From an uncultured Alphaproteobacteria bacterium (GTDB lineage Bacteria > Pseudomonadota > Alphaproteobacteria > Geminicoccales > Geminicoccaceae): a DNA stretch of 64,000 bases. Positions 1 through 8,274 of this stretch are shown piece after piece (positions within the stretch are counted from its first letter, which is position 1; each line of letters begins with the position of its first letter). The stretch covers positions 124,001-188,000 of the forward strand of contig CALKJU010000020.1 in assembly GCA_937995535.1 (NCBI GenBank). Reading direction: 5' to 3'. A model generated the notes under the pieces. It saw only the letters and a list, made by a program, of their open reading frames with translations, ran no database searches and was not told where the DNA came from. The translations under genes and the position numbers were made by a program.

Positions 1-993
1 AGCGAACGCTCGGCTGTCGCGCCCGGCGACGAGCACGCCCGTCTCGCCATCGACAACGATGTCGGCGACGCCACCCTCGCGGCAGGCGAGCACCGCGAGG
101 CCGGTCGCCTGCGCCTCGAGCAGCGCCATGCCATAGGCTTCCCCGAACGCGGGCCAGACCAGTAGGTCGGCAGCCGCGTAACAGGCGGGCAGCTCGGCCT
201 CGTCGAGAGTGCCGAGCAGCCGGCAGCGGCCCGGGCCGAGCGCGGCGAGGCGGTGCTCCAGCTCGGGACGGGCATCGCCGTCACCGACCACGAGCAGCTG
301 CCAGGGGTGGTCGCGCAGGTGCTCAAGCGCGTCGATCAGGGCGAGGTAGGATAGGCGCTTGACGTCGTTCCGCATCATGGCGACGGCGAGGAGCCAAGGC
401 TGCGCGGGATCCAGCCCGTGGCGGCCGGCGAGTTCGCCCCGATGCCGAGCACGCTCGGCGGCGGCGCGGCGGTAAGGCGAGGCATCGAGGAACGGGGGGA
501 ACAGCCGCATCCGCAATGGTCGAGGGATCGCGCGACCGAGCGTGCCCGCATCGACGGAGGTCATCGGCAGGAGCAGGTCGGCGCGCTCGAGCGCCTCCAG
601 CGCCGCGGCATAGCCGATGGCCCAGGGCCCGTGGGCGCGCCGCGGCGCGATCGACGGCTCGACGATCAGGTAGGGCAGCTCGAGAGTCTCGCTGACCTTC
701 GGTCCGATCAGGTCCGGTGCCTTGTGATAGCAGTGATAGGTCAGCCAGCAGGCGGCACCGCCGGAGCGGCGCAGCCGGCCGACGGCGCGGGCCGCGAAAC
801 GCGGACCGAGCGCGGCGAGGCGGCCCTGTCGCGCCGGATCGCCGGCCCGGTCGTAGGTCCGGTAGCGGCTCGCGACGATCACCTCATGGCCGAGATCGGC
901 AAGCAGGCCGAGGAGTGCCCGCGCGACGCGCCGATCCCCGGACGCCACCGGATGATCGGCCGGCTTCAGCGGAGCGTGGAAAGCGACCCGCAC
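1..993 (-). CDS. Glycosyltransferase family 4, 3' end outside window
   Basis: A GT-B fold glycosyltransferase that should move a sugar from a nucleotide donor onto a glycan or lipid acceptor at the cytoplasmic face of the membrane. The frame stays open from a GTG at 993 to the window edge (331 codons), so the C-terminus is missing. The N-terminal Rossmann half carries an ADHPVASGD stretch near residues 11-19, and the donor half keeps the GT4 E-x7-E pair at E285 and E293, followed by a glycine-rich donor loop. The GTG start lies 28 bases inside the upstream glycosyltransferase gene, so the three genes 3457-to-1 read as one operon. The start was chosen because the translation becomes protein-like from there (VRVAFHAPLKP). 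Acceptor and sugar cannot be told. Confidence 0.85.
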   Translation of the reverse strand, partial: MRVAFHAPLKPADHPVASGDRRVARALLGLLADLGHEVIVASRYRTYDRAGDPARQGRLAALGPRFAARAVGRLRRSGGAACWLTYHCYHKAPDLIGPKVSETLELPYLIVEPSIAPRRAHGPWAIGYAAALEALERADLLLPMTSVDAGTLGRAIPRPLRMRLFPPFLDASPYRRAAAERARHRGELAGRHGLDPAQPWLLAVAMMRNDVKRLSYLALIDALEHLRDHPWQLLVVGDGDARPELEHRLAALGPGRCRLLGTLDEAELPACYAAADLLVWPAFGEAYGMALLEAQATGLAVLACREGGVADIVVDGETGVLVAGRDSRAFA

Positions 994-2213
994 GGGACGG
1001 CGGCTGGCTCGACCAGTGCGTCGCGCAGGAGTCCGGCGATGCGATCGAGCCCACGGTCCATCGGCAGCTCGCGCGCGACAAAGGCGCGTCCGGCCGCCCC
1101 CAGAGCAGCGGCGAGGGCGGGGTCGCGCAGCAGGCGCTCGATGGCGGCGGCGAGCGCCGGCGGGTCGTCTGCCGGGACGAGCAGGCCGGTCGTGCCGTCG
1201 CGGACCACCTCGGGGATCGCGCCGATCCGCGTCGACACGACCGGCAGCGCCTGCGACATCGCTTCGACGACGACGTTGGGGATGCCGTCCCGGTCGCCGT
1301 CCGGGGCGACCCGGGCGGGCAGACAGAACAGCCCGGCGCGGCGGTAGGCGGCGAGCACGTCGGCGCGGTCGCGCGCGCCGAGCCAGCGGACCCGCGTCGC
1401 GATCCCCAGCCGCTCCGCCGCGTGCATCAGCGAGTCGCTGAACTGGCCGCCACCGATGTGCTCGAAGCGCCAGTCGAGGTCCGGCGGCAGCAGCGCCAGC
1501 GCCTCGAGCAGGGTATCGAGGCCCTTCTTGGCGACCGCTCGGGCGATGCAGAGGATGGTACCGGGTTCGCGTCGCGGCCGTTGGGGGGCGGCGAACCAGT
1601 CGAGGTCGAGGCCGTGATGGACGAGCTCGACGTGCGCGTCAGGAGCGAGCCCGCGCAGATGCTCGAGGCCGCTGCGCGTGCAGGTCACGCACCAGCTCGC
1701 AGCGAGCAGCTTGTCGCGTTTCTCCCAGTCGGGAATGGTCCAGATGTCCTTGGCGTGCGCGGAGAGGCTGTAGGCGCGCCCGAGCATGGCGGCGGCGTAC
1801 CGCCCGACCGAACCCGGCGTGTGCAGGTAGTGGACGTGCAGATGCCGCACGTCCACCGGCAGCTCCACCGCGAGGACGGTCGCCTGGCCGAAGCGGCGGA
1901 TGCGGTTGCGGGTCGGGTCGCGGACGAGGTCGCGCAACCACAGCCCGAGCGCCGACCACCAGCCCGGGCTAAGCGAGGCCGCAGCGATGCTGCGCAGCAC
2001 GCGCCACGGCGCCTCGTGCAGATATTCAGGAAGGTAGAGGACGTCGGCACGGATCGCCCGGTGCAGGTCGTGCACGGTGGGATCGGTGGGCCGGCGCAGG
2101 GAGACGATCAGCAGGTCCAGCCCGCGCCGCTCCAGGCCCAACAGCTCCTGGGCGATGAAGGTCTCGGACAGTCGGGGGTAGCCCTTGACCAAGACCGCGA
2201 CGCGGCGCCTCAC
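966..2213 (-). CDS. Glycosyltransferase family 4 (exopolysaccharide-type)
   Basis: Predicted GT-B glycosyltransferase of 415 residues, of the kind found in colanic-acid and other surface polysaccharide loci. The start is the GTG at 2213, whose GTGA overlaps the TGA of the upstream gene, giving an N-terminus MRRRVAVLVKGYPRLSETF typical of this family. The donor site near residues 305-325 reads DGIPNVVVEAMS, with an aspartate (D309) in place of the first glutamate of E-x7-E and E317 as the second; this replacement is common in the subgroup. A histidine-rich HLHVHYLHTPG stretch sits at 124-134. It is the middle gene of a three-glycosyltransferase operon. Family assignment is firm; the sugar and acceptor are unknown. 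Confidence 0.85.
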   Translation of the reverse strand: MRRRVAVLVKGYPRLSETFIAQELLGLERRGLDLLIVSLRRPTDPTVHDLHRAIRADVLYLPEYLHEAPWRVLRSIAAASLSPGWWSALGLWLRDLVRDPTRNRIRRFGQATVLAVELPVDVRHLHVHYLHTPGSVGRYAAAMLGRAYSLSAHAKDIWTIPDWEKRDKLLAASWCVTCTRSGLEHLRGLAPDAHVELVHHGLDLDWFAAPQRPRREPGTILCIARAVAKKGLDTLLEALALLPPDLDWRFEHIGGGQFSDSLMHAAERLGIATRVRWLGARDRADVLAAYRRAGLFCLPARVAPDGDRDGIPNVVVEAMSQALPVVSTRIGAIPEVVRDGTTGLLVPADDPPALAAAIERLLRDPALAAALGAAGRAFVARELPMDRGLDRIAGLLRDALVEPAAVPCGSLSTLR

Positions 2214-3457
2214 CAGAGCCCCAGCCACGACCTGGCGGCGCGGCCGACCGATGCGCCCGGCCGGTGCAGCGGCAGCGGGACACCGTCGCTCAGCCACGGC
2301 CCGACCATATCGCCGATGCGCTCCAACCCTTCGAGGAGTCCCGGATGGCAGTCGAGCCGTGGCGGTGACCAGCTCGGCAGCTCCCGGAGCATCGTCGCCA
2401 TCCGCGCCGGCTCGCGGACGCGGTCCGCGGAGAGAACGCGGACGAGGCCCAGCTGTTCTGCCCGCTCCGCGCGGAGCTGCTGCTCCAGCCGCGGGACCGT
2501 GCGCGGCACGATCAGCGCCGGCTTGCCGAACGAGAGGATCTCGCAGAACGTGTTGTAGCCACCCATCGCGACCACGCCGAGGGCCCGGGCGTAGAGGTGC
2601 TCGACGCGCGCCTCGAAGGTCAGCGCGCGCAGCTTGGGCAGGCGCTCGGCGCGAGCGAGGAAGCCCGCACGCAGCTCCGGCCGCATGAACGGGCCGAGCA
2701 CGAGCACGGCGGGCCAAGGCAGGTCCGGATCCGCCTCGTAGGCCGACAGCACCCAGTCGATCAGCTCCTCACCATCGCCGCCGCCGCCGGTGGTGACGAG
2801 GATGTAGTCATCCATCGGGAGCTGGTGCTCGGAGAGGCTCGGCCCCTCGTCCGGCATCGTCCGGCGCAAATAGCCGGTGAAGCGGGTCTTGGCCGCGAAA
2901 CCGGCCATCCCGGGGATTTCGCGCAGCGGGTCGAACAGGTCCGGCCGCCCGTAGACCCAGATCTCCTGGTAGAGCGAGCGCAGCGCCGGAAAGGCGCCCT
3001 TGCGCTGCCACTCGTCGACCAGGGTCGCCGGGTCGTCCATGACATCGCGCAGGCCCAACACGCAATGGGTGCCGCGGGCGTTGAGCAGCTCCAGCGTATC
3101 GCGGACCTCGCCGCGCAGACCCAGCGGCTCCTTGTCGACGAGGAACAGGTGCGGATCGAAGATGTCGGCGGTGTGACGGATGATCGAGCGGCGGATCGCC
3201 AGCGTCGTCTCGATGTCGATGTGGAGCTGCAGCGAGGTGTACTCGCCGTTGCGCAGCTTGATCACCCCGGGGACGCGAACGAAGTCGACACGGGACTTGA
3301 AGTCGTAGGAGCCGATGATCGGCGAGCCGGACAGGATCAGCACCGAGAGCTGGCGGTAGCGCTCGACGAGTGCATGCGCGATCGCCCGGCACCGGCGCAG
3401 ATGACCGAGACCGAAGCTGTCGTGGCTGTAGATGAGGAGGCGCCCGGTTCCCTGCAT
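2210..3457 (-). CDS. Predicted glycosyltransferase, MurG-like (COG4671-type)
   Basis: A 415-residue GT-B protein with the MurG/UDP-glycosyltransferase type of C-terminal donor site. The N-terminus has SHDSFGLGHLRR (residues 11-22), matching the acceptor-side glycine loop of such enzymes; a GGGGDGEE loop lies at 224-231, and MGGYNTFCE near 316-324 corresponds to the nucleotide-sugar binding region. I chose the ATG at 3457, because the residues upstream of it in the same frame look non-coding. It is the first gene of the three-gene glycosyltransferase operon and overlaps the next gene by GTGA. The family is known only as predicted glycosyltransferases; the product made by this operon is not evident. 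Confidence 0.8.
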   Translation of the reverse strand: MQGTGRLLIYSHDSFGLGHLRRCRAIAHALVERYRQLSVLILSGSPIIGSYDFKSRVDFVRVPGVIKLRNGEYTSLQLHIDIETTLAIRRSIIRHTADIFDPHLFLVDKEPLGLRGEVRDTLELLNARGTHCVLGLRDVMDDPATLVDEWQRKGAFPALRSLYQEIWVYGRPDLFDPLREIPGMAGFAAKTRFTGYLRRTMPDEGPSLSEHQLPMDDYILVTTGGGGDGEELIDWVLSAYEADPDLPWPAVLVLGPFMRPELRAGFLARAERLPKLRALTFEARVEHLYARALGVVAMGGYNTFCEILSFGKPALIVPRTVPRLEQQLRAERAEQLGLVRVLSADRVREPARMATMLRELPSWSPPRLDCHPGLLEGLERIGDMVGPWLSDGVPLPLHRPGASVGRAARSWLGLW

Positions 3458-3488
3458 CGGCGGTCGGCGGCTATCCGCGTCGCGGCGC

Positions 3489-3516
3489 ACTATGCCAGAA
3501 TCGGCCAAGTGCGGAA
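3489..3516 (-). promoter_or_regulatory. Possible promoter of the glycosyltransferase operon
   Basis: On the minus strand TTCCGC and CATAGT are separated by 16 bases, with a TG one base before the -10 (extended -10 form). The -10 lies about 32 bases ahead of the ATG at 3457. The -35 match is weak, so this is a candidate only. Confidence 0.3.
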
Positions 3517-3606
3517 GCGGCATCCTGGCACGGTGGTGTGCCCCGTCGCGCCTGCCGGGCGGCGGCGCGCGTTGACCGGGTCCCCCGGCGCCGCCAAGCT
3601 GCGCGC

Positions 3607-4620
3607 ATGGACCTGATCGACTTGGCTGCGAACGAGACCGGCGTGGCGGCGGAGCCGTTGCCAGCGCCGGTCGCTGCCGCGCTGCGCCGGCTGCCGGCTG
3701 CGGTCGTCGTCGACGTCACCAACAGCTGCAATCTCCGCTGCCCGGTGTGCCCGGTCACCATCGCGATGACCCGTAAACGCGGCATGATGCGGATGGAGGT
3801 GTTCGCCGCGATCGTCGACGGCTTCCGCGACCGCGCGGAGAAGCCAGAAATCTTCTTCAACTTTTCCGGCGAGCCGACGCTCAACCCGCTGCTCCCGGCA
3901 TTCATCCGGCTGGCCGTCGACAACGGCCACAAGACCTTCCTCAGCACCAACGCCACCAAGCTGACCGAGAAGCTGTCGCGGGCACTGATCGAGGCCGGAC
4001 TGCATCGCGTCTATCTCTGCCTCGACGGCTTCGACGCGACCGCACAGGAGGCCTACCGCGTCCGCTCCAAGTTCGTAATGGTCAAGGCGAACATCGAGCG
4101 GTTCGTGACGCTGCGCAACGCGCTCCGGCCGGGCCGGCCGCTCTGCATCCTGCAGACGCTGCTGACACGCTATTCCGAAGGGCAGCGCGACGCCATCGTC
4201 GCCTGGGCACGCGCGATCGGCATGGATCGTGTGCGCTTCAAGAGCTTCAGCACCGGCACCTACACCACGCCGGAGGAGCGCGCGCTCGCCGAGCGCTTTC
4301 TGCCGACCGACCCGAGCCTGCGCCGAACCGGCGACGCCCCGCCGCCGCGCAGCTGCGGCGAGCCCCTGCACTCGCCGGTGGTGTTCTACGACGGGTCGCT
4401 CGGCCTGTGCTGCATCGACTACGACCGCCGGGTGCGGATGCCGAATATCCGCGAGCATGGTTTCGCCGCGGCGTTCCTGTCCGACGCGGCCGTTGCCGCG
4501 CGCGCGGCCGGCTATCGCAAGCAGCACGCGATCTGCCGCGACTGTGCCTACAATGCGGCGGAGTTCCGTGGCTTTGTCGTCGATCTGCGGGAGCTGCCGG
4601 CGGGCGACGGCATGGCCTGA
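3607..4620 (+). CDS. Radical SAM protein with SPASM-like cluster
   Basis: A 337-residue radical S-adenosylmethionine enzyme. The SAM-binding [4Fe-4S] cysteines are C41, C45 and C48 in the order CNLRCPVC, and FSGEPTLNP (87-95) is the SAM-binding GEP-like loop. C-terminal cysteines C250, C268, C269, C310 and C313 fit a SPASM-type auxiliary cluster domain. Proteins of this architecture modify peptides, glycans or small molecules; the substrate is not visible here. It is divergent from the glycosyltransferase operon with about 150 bases between, so it may act in the same surface-glycan pathway, but this is inference. The ATG at 3607 is used because the family N-terminus starts nearby; no strong ribosome site precedes it. 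Confidence 0.85.
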   Translation: MDLIDLAANETGVAAEPLPAPVAAALRRLPAAVVVDVTNSCNLRCPVCPVTIAMTRKRGMMRMEVFAAIVDGFRDRAEKPEIFFNFSGEPTLNPLLPAFIRLAVDNGHKTFLSTNATKLTEKLSRALIEAGLHRVYLCLDGFDATAQEAYRVRSKFVMVKANIERFVTLRNALRPGRPLCILQTLLTRYSEGQRDAIVAWARAIGMDRVRFKSFSTGTYTTPEERALAERFLPTDPSLRRTGDAPPPRSCGEPLHSPVVFYDGSLGLCCIDYDRRVRMPNIREHGFAAAFLSDAAVAARAAGYRKQHAICRDCAYNAAEFRGFVVDLRELPAGDGMA

Positions 4621-4654
4621 TCTCGGCAGGTGGCCACCAGCGGCCAGGGATAGG

Positions 4655-4683
4655 TTGACTTTCCTATCAAGAGAGATTATTCG
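4655..4683 (+). promoter_or_regulatory. Sigma-70-type promoter of the tail-spike cassette
   Basis: TTGACT at 4655-4660 and TATTCG at 4678-4683 are separated by 17 bases, within a short AT-richer patch that stands out from the surrounding GC-rich DNA. It lies about 40 bases upstream of the first cassette gene, which also has a good GGAAGGA ribosome site at 4706-4712. Confidence 0.55.
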
Positions 4684-4721
4684 TTCCGCGCGGCCTATCC
4701 GCGACGGAAGGACATCGACGC

Positions 4722-5048
4722 ATGAGCACGCTGCTTCCCGTGGACGACAACGGGCATCCGATCGGCATTGTCGGCTACGTGCCGCAGGGCACGCTGCGCC
4801 TGGCCGTCGGTGCAAGCTCGGTCCGCAACAGCGTGCCGATCGCCGACGACGTGACGATTGTGAGCCTGATCGCCACCGGGCCGTGCCGCTTCGAGGTCGG
4901 CGGTCCCGGCGTCGTTGCCGACGCCACGACCAGCCCGTTCCTCTATCCGGGCCAGTACGTCGACCTGCCGTTGCGGCGCAATGAACGGCATGTCGCCTTC
5001 GTCGCCGAGGACGCGCCCTGCTTCGCCTACATCATCGGGCGTGCCTGA
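4722..5048 (+). CDS. Small phage-like protein, function unknown
   Basis: A 108-residue protein with no signal peptide or membrane segment. It opens MSTLLPVDDNGHPIG and is rich in short beta-like stretches, which resembles the small beta-sandwich proteins coded just before tail-fibre genes in phage genomes; I do not recognise a named family. The ATG at 4722 has a GGAAGGA ribosome site nine bases ahead. It is the first gene of a three-gene unit, ends one base before the next start, and is followed by a tail-spike-like gene. A decoration or adaptor role beside the spike is an inference from position. Confidence 0.7.
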   Translation: MSTLLPVDDNGHPIGIVGYVPQGTLRLAVGASSVRNSVPIADDVTIVSLIATGPCRFEVGGPGVVADATTSPFLYPGQYVDLPLRRNERHVAFVAEDAPCFAYIIGRA

Positions 5049-5049
5049 G

Positions 5050-5223
5050 ATGACGCGACCGCTCGGGCTGGGGCTCCGCCGCCTTCGGATCGGGCCGCCG
5101 AGCGCCGCGGCGCCGGTGTCCCTCCCGCCGCCTCCCCCGCCGGGCCAAGCCCTGCTGGTGACCGAGCTCGGTCACCTCCTGATCACCGAGACCGGCGCCG
5201 CGATCGCCGTGGAGCAGCCCTGA
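5050..5223 (+). CDS. Very small phage-like protein
   Basis: A 57-residue frame between two well-supported genes: its ATG at 5050 follows the previous stop by one base and its TGA overlaps the next ATG (TGATG at 5221-5225). It has a proline run near residues 25-31 and then a short repeat-like tail, LLVTELGHLLITETG. Similar L-x-TE-x-G repeats occur in tiny phage tail-region proteins. The tight coupling on both sides supports real translation; the function is unknown. Confidence 0.6.
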   Translation: MTRPLGLGLRRLRIGPPSAAAPVSLPPPPPPGQALLVTELGHLLITETGAAIAVEQP

Positions 5224-7049
5224 TGCCCAACCAGCAGATCCATGAGCTGGGCGCCGCGCCGGCGCTCGTGCCGGCCGACCAGATCGTCGTCTCGACGGCC
5301 GCCGGCCAGTTCACCCGCCGCGCCGGGCTCGCGGCGCTGCCCTACAAGGCACCGCCCGCTTCCAGCGTCGTCCGGACCGTCGCCGCCCGGCTCGCCGAGT
5401 CCGTGTCGGTGCGCGACTTCGGTGCGGTGGGCGACGGCGCCGCCGACGACACGGCGGCCTTCGTCGCCGCGTTCGCGGCCGGTGCTCGCGAGGTCCGTGT
5501 GCCGGCCGGCAGCTACCGCCTGACCGCCCCGCTCTCCGTGCCGGCGCGCCTGTCCTTGCGCGGGGCGGGCCGCGACGCGACCTTTCTCGCCATCGACCAC
5601 ACCGGTCACGGCTTGGTCTGGGGTGGCAGCGAGTACATCGACGGCTTTGTCGAAGGACTCTGTCTGACCCTGCCGGCGAGCGGTGCCGGCTCGGGACTGC
5701 GCGTCCAGGGGAACCATTTCGTCACGCGGAACCTCCGGGTGCGTGGCGGCAGCGCCACCGCCTGGGGCATCGAGCTCGACCGCTGCAACGACTTCCACCT
5801 CGCCGACGTGCTGATGTGGGGCGACGGCGCGGACGCGTTCCTCGCCAACGGCGTCTGGATCCGCAACGGCAGCGGCGCCGCGGTCAATTACGGCGACGGC
5901 AGCCTGACGCAGCTCTCAGTCCGGCTCGGTCGCAACGACACCAAGGGCCTCTACCTCGAGGGCGCCAACAGCGCCCCGGGTATCATCAACAATATTCTTG
6001 TCGCGAAAAGCAACATCATCGCCCCCGGACGGACCGGCTGCATCGGCGTGCACCTGAAGAACGCCCGCCGCATCGCGCTGGTCTCGGTGGATCTCGAGAG
6101 TCTGACGACCGGTCTGCGCGAAGAAGGCAGCGCGGCCGGCATGTCCGAGGTCAACAGCTATATCGGTGTCTACTTCTTCGCCAACGACACGCCCGCCGCG
6201 GTCGCCTATTCGGACAACAACGGGACGATCGCCGGCGCCGTGCGCGGCCGGACCTTCGTCGGCTGCGACAACTTTCCGGGGCTCGCCGGCTTCGGCGACG
6301 GCGACGCGATGGTCCAGCGCGCCCTGTGGTTCCCCTCGGTGGGGACCGGACTGCCGGCGGTGCGCGCCGTCGAGCAGAGCAACAACTGGCGCATCGATAG
6401 GGGCGGTGCGGCGTACATCCAGTTCGGCCCGCCGGCGACCGGCAACAACTCGCGCATCACCTGCGGTGTCGACGGGCTGACACCGCCCTATGATGCGACC
6501 CTGTACATGGGCGACCCGAACATCCGTCGGGTCACGGTCGACGCGCCGCTGCACATGTTCGAGCGGACCTCGGTGCCGCCGATGGCGGCCGATCAGATGA
6601 CCGTGTTCGCCGACGGGGCGACGTGGAACCCCGGCTTCGAGCGGGGCCTCTACACCCGCCAGGGCGGTGTGTGGCACCGCCTCGTCGACACCCGCAGCAA
6701 GGGCTGGGTGGCGGTCAACGAGCAGACCGGGACGAGCTACACGCTGACCGCGGACGACCTCGGCGACATCGTCGAGATGGCCGGAGCCGCGGCCAAGACG
6801 GTGACGGTGCCGCAGTTCGCCACCGTGCCGGGTGCGTCCGGCAGCAAGGCACCCGGGGCGACCAACGTCGTGACCAACCGCAAGGTGCACCTGCAGGCGA
6901 CGGTGACCCAGATCGGCGCAGGTGCGGTGACGCTGTCGCCTGCGGCGGGGGTGACGCTCAGCGGTCCGACCAGCACGGCCGGCGATGGCCAGAGCCTCGT
7001 GCTGCGCTGGACCGCACCCGGTACGGTGCGCGTTCGTCTGGTCGCTTGA
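5223..7049 (+). CDS. Pectate-lyase-type tail-spike/tail-fibre-like protein
   Basis: A 608-residue protein built like a phage tail spike. Residues 1-45 (QIHELGAAPALVPADQIVV, then FTRRAGLAAL) resemble the N-terminal attachment region of tail fibres. Residues about 60-300 begin with VSVRDFGAVGDGAADDTAAF, the signature of the pectate-lyase-3 right-handed beta helix used by polysaccharide-depolymerising spikes, with repeated Asn and Gly turns after it. The C-terminal 120 residues form another beta-rich region, as in trimerising ends. No signal peptide is seen. It is the last gene of the 4655-7225 unit, followed by a terminator. It probably binds or cuts a surface polysaccharide, but no other phage structural gene is present, so whether it serves a particle, a tailocin or the host is open. 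Confidence 0.8.
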   Translation: MPNQQIHELGAAPALVPADQIVVSTAAGQFTRRAGLAALPYKAPPASSVVRTVAARLAESVSVRDFGAVGDGAADDTAAFVAAFAAGAREVRVPAGSYRLTAPLSVPARLSLRGAGRDATFLAIDHTGHGLVWGGSEYIDGFVEGLCLTLPASGAGSGLRVQGNHFVTRNLRVRGGSATAWGIELDRCNDFHLADVLMWGDGADAFLANGVWIRNGSGAAVNYGDGSLTQLSVRLGRNDTKGLYLEGANSAPGIINNILVAKSNIIAPGRTGCIGVHLKNARRIALVSVDLESLTTGLREEGSAAGMSEVNSYIGVYFFANDTPAAVAYSDNNGTIAGAVRGRTFVGCDNFPGLAGFGDGDAMVQRALWFPSVGTGLPAVRAVEQSNNWRIDRGGAAYIQFGPPATGNNSRITCGVDGLTPPYDATLYMGDPNIRRVTVDAPLHMFERTSVPPMAADQMTVFADGATWNPGFERGLYTRQGGVWHRLVDTRSKGWVAVNEQTGTSYTLTADDLGDIVEMAGAAAKTVTVPQFATVPGASGSKAPGATNVVTNRKVHLQATVTQIGAGAVTLSPAAGVTLSGPTSTAGDGQSLVLRWTAPGTVRVRLVA

Positions 7050-7100
7050 TCCAGATCAACGCGGACCTGCGCGAGCTCGGTTAACTGACCTCCGCGGGGC

Positions 7101-7134
7101 GCGGTGGCCGAGGCTCCTTGAGCAGAGCCACCGC
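7101..7134 (+). repeat. Inverted repeat downstream of the tail-spike gene
   Basis: GCGGTGGC (7101-7108) and GCCACCGC (7127-7134) can form an 8-bp hairpin with an 18-base loop in the 3' untranslated region. There is no T run, so it is not a terminator by itself; it may stabilise the 3' end of the mRNA. Confidence 0.4.
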
Positions 7135-7187
7135 TCAGCTCGCGAGGTCGCGCGCAGTCGGGGAAGAACGGCGCGACCCGTCGATCA

Positions 7188-7225
7188 CGCGGAGAGGGAG
7201 CCTGCCATCCCTCTCCGCGCTTTTT
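7188..7225 (+). terminator. Rho-independent terminator of the tail-spike cassette
   Basis: A perfect 12-bp stem, CGCGGAGAGGGA (7188-7199) with TCCCTCTCCGCG (7208-7219), an 8-base loop and then a T run at 7221-7225. The T run is on the plus strand only, so it stops the upstream cassette and not the converging exonuclease gene. Confidence 0.85.
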
Positions 7226-7281
7226 CGCGACCACGGCCGGGAGCGAGCGGGAGTGGCTCGCAGCGCCAGGGCCGACCATCG

Positions 7282-8106
7282 TCACTCGCGGCGGAGTTCG
7301 GCGAGCACCGGCGTGTGGTCGCTGGCCTTGGGCTCGCCACGCGGACGGCGGTCGATGCTGGCCGAGAGAAGGCGATCGGCGGCGGCCGGCGAGAGCAGCA
7401 GATGGTCGATGCGGATGCCGTGGTCCAGCGGCCAGGCGCCACCTTGATAGTCCCAGAAGGTGTAAGCCCCGGCCGTGCGCGGATGGAGCGCGCGGAAGGC
7501 GTCGGTCAGACCGAGATGGAGCAGGGCGCGGAACGCACGGCGCGATTCCGGCTGGAAGAGCGCGTCGCCCTCCCAGGCGCGCGGATCGTGGCAGTCGAGC
7601 GGCTCGGGAATGACGTTGTAGTCGCCGCCGAGGACGATCGGCCCATCATCCTCGACCAGCTCCGCGGCATGCCGCCGAAGCCGCTCCATCCACGACAGCT
7701 TGTAGCTGAATTTGTCCGTGCCGAGCGGATTGCCGTTGGGCAGGTAGAGTGCCGCGACGCGCAGACCGGCCGTGTCGACTTCCAGGTAACGTGCCTGGGC
7801 GTCGGCATCGTCGCCCGGCAGCCCGCGCCGGACCACCGTGATCGGCGCGCGCGAGAGGATCGCGACGCCGTTGTAGGCCTTCTGCCCGTGGATCTCGATG
7901 CGATAGCCGAGCGCCTCGATCTCGGCTCGCGGGAAGGCCTCGGCGAGGCACTTGATCTCCTGGAGGAGGACGATGTCGGGCTCGGCGGCACGGAGCCAGG
8001 CCAGCACGTTGTCGAGCCGCGCGTTGATCGAGTTGACGTTCCAGGTGGCGATGCGGAGCGCCTTGCTGCGATCCTCGCCGCCGGACCCTTCCTGGCTTTG
8101 CGACAT
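7282..8106 (-). CDS. xth: Exodeoxyribonuclease III (AP endonuclease)
   Basis: A 274-residue member of the ExoIII/AP endonuclease family, which cuts DNA 5' of abasic sites and removes 3' blocked ends in base excision repair. The catalytic set is present: NVNSINAR (23-30), E50 in LLQEI, YLPNGNP, GGDYNVIPEPLD with the Asp/Asn pair, and the C-terminal SDHTPV with D263 and H264. The family core starts near residue 16, so the first 15 residues are a short unconserved extension; the ATG at 8106 was kept as the first ATG. It is convergent with the tail-spike unit and divergent from the EI24 gene. Confidence 0.93.
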   Translation of the reverse strand: MSQSQEGSGGEDRSKALRIATWNVNSINARLDNVLAWLRAAEPDIVLLQEIKCLAEAFPRAEIEALGYRIEIHGQKAYNGVAILSRAPITVVRRGLPGDDADAQARYLEVDTAGLRVAALYLPNGNPLGTDKFSYKLSWMERLRRHAAELVEDDGPIVLGGDYNVIPEPLDCHDPRAWEGDALFQPESRRAFRALLHLGLTDAFRALHPRTAGAYTFWDYQGGAWPLDHGIRIDHLLLSPAAADRLLSASIDRRPRGEPKASDHTPVLAELRRE

Positions 8107-8274
8107 GCTCTCCCGCGGCGCTGGGCTGGCGTCAGCCAGCGTGCCGACGCTTCTAGGCAGGACCGCGGCGATCGACAACGCGTTGTCGGCGGCCGGACCG
8201 GCGGGTAGCAACGCTGCGGGTCGGCGCCGCTCGGCGCGTTCGGCGACCAGTCAGGCGGGCGGGCAGCGGCGGCG

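Noticed and set aside
717-2558. Long open frame opposite the glycosyltransferases, 613 codons
   Set aside because: Arg/Gly/Pro-rich composition with no family motifs; it is the antisense shadow of well-supported glycosyltransferase genes in a very GC-rich genome.
4655-7225. Prophage
   Set aside because: No integrase, capsid, terminase, portal or lysis gene flanks it; only tail-region-like genes are present.
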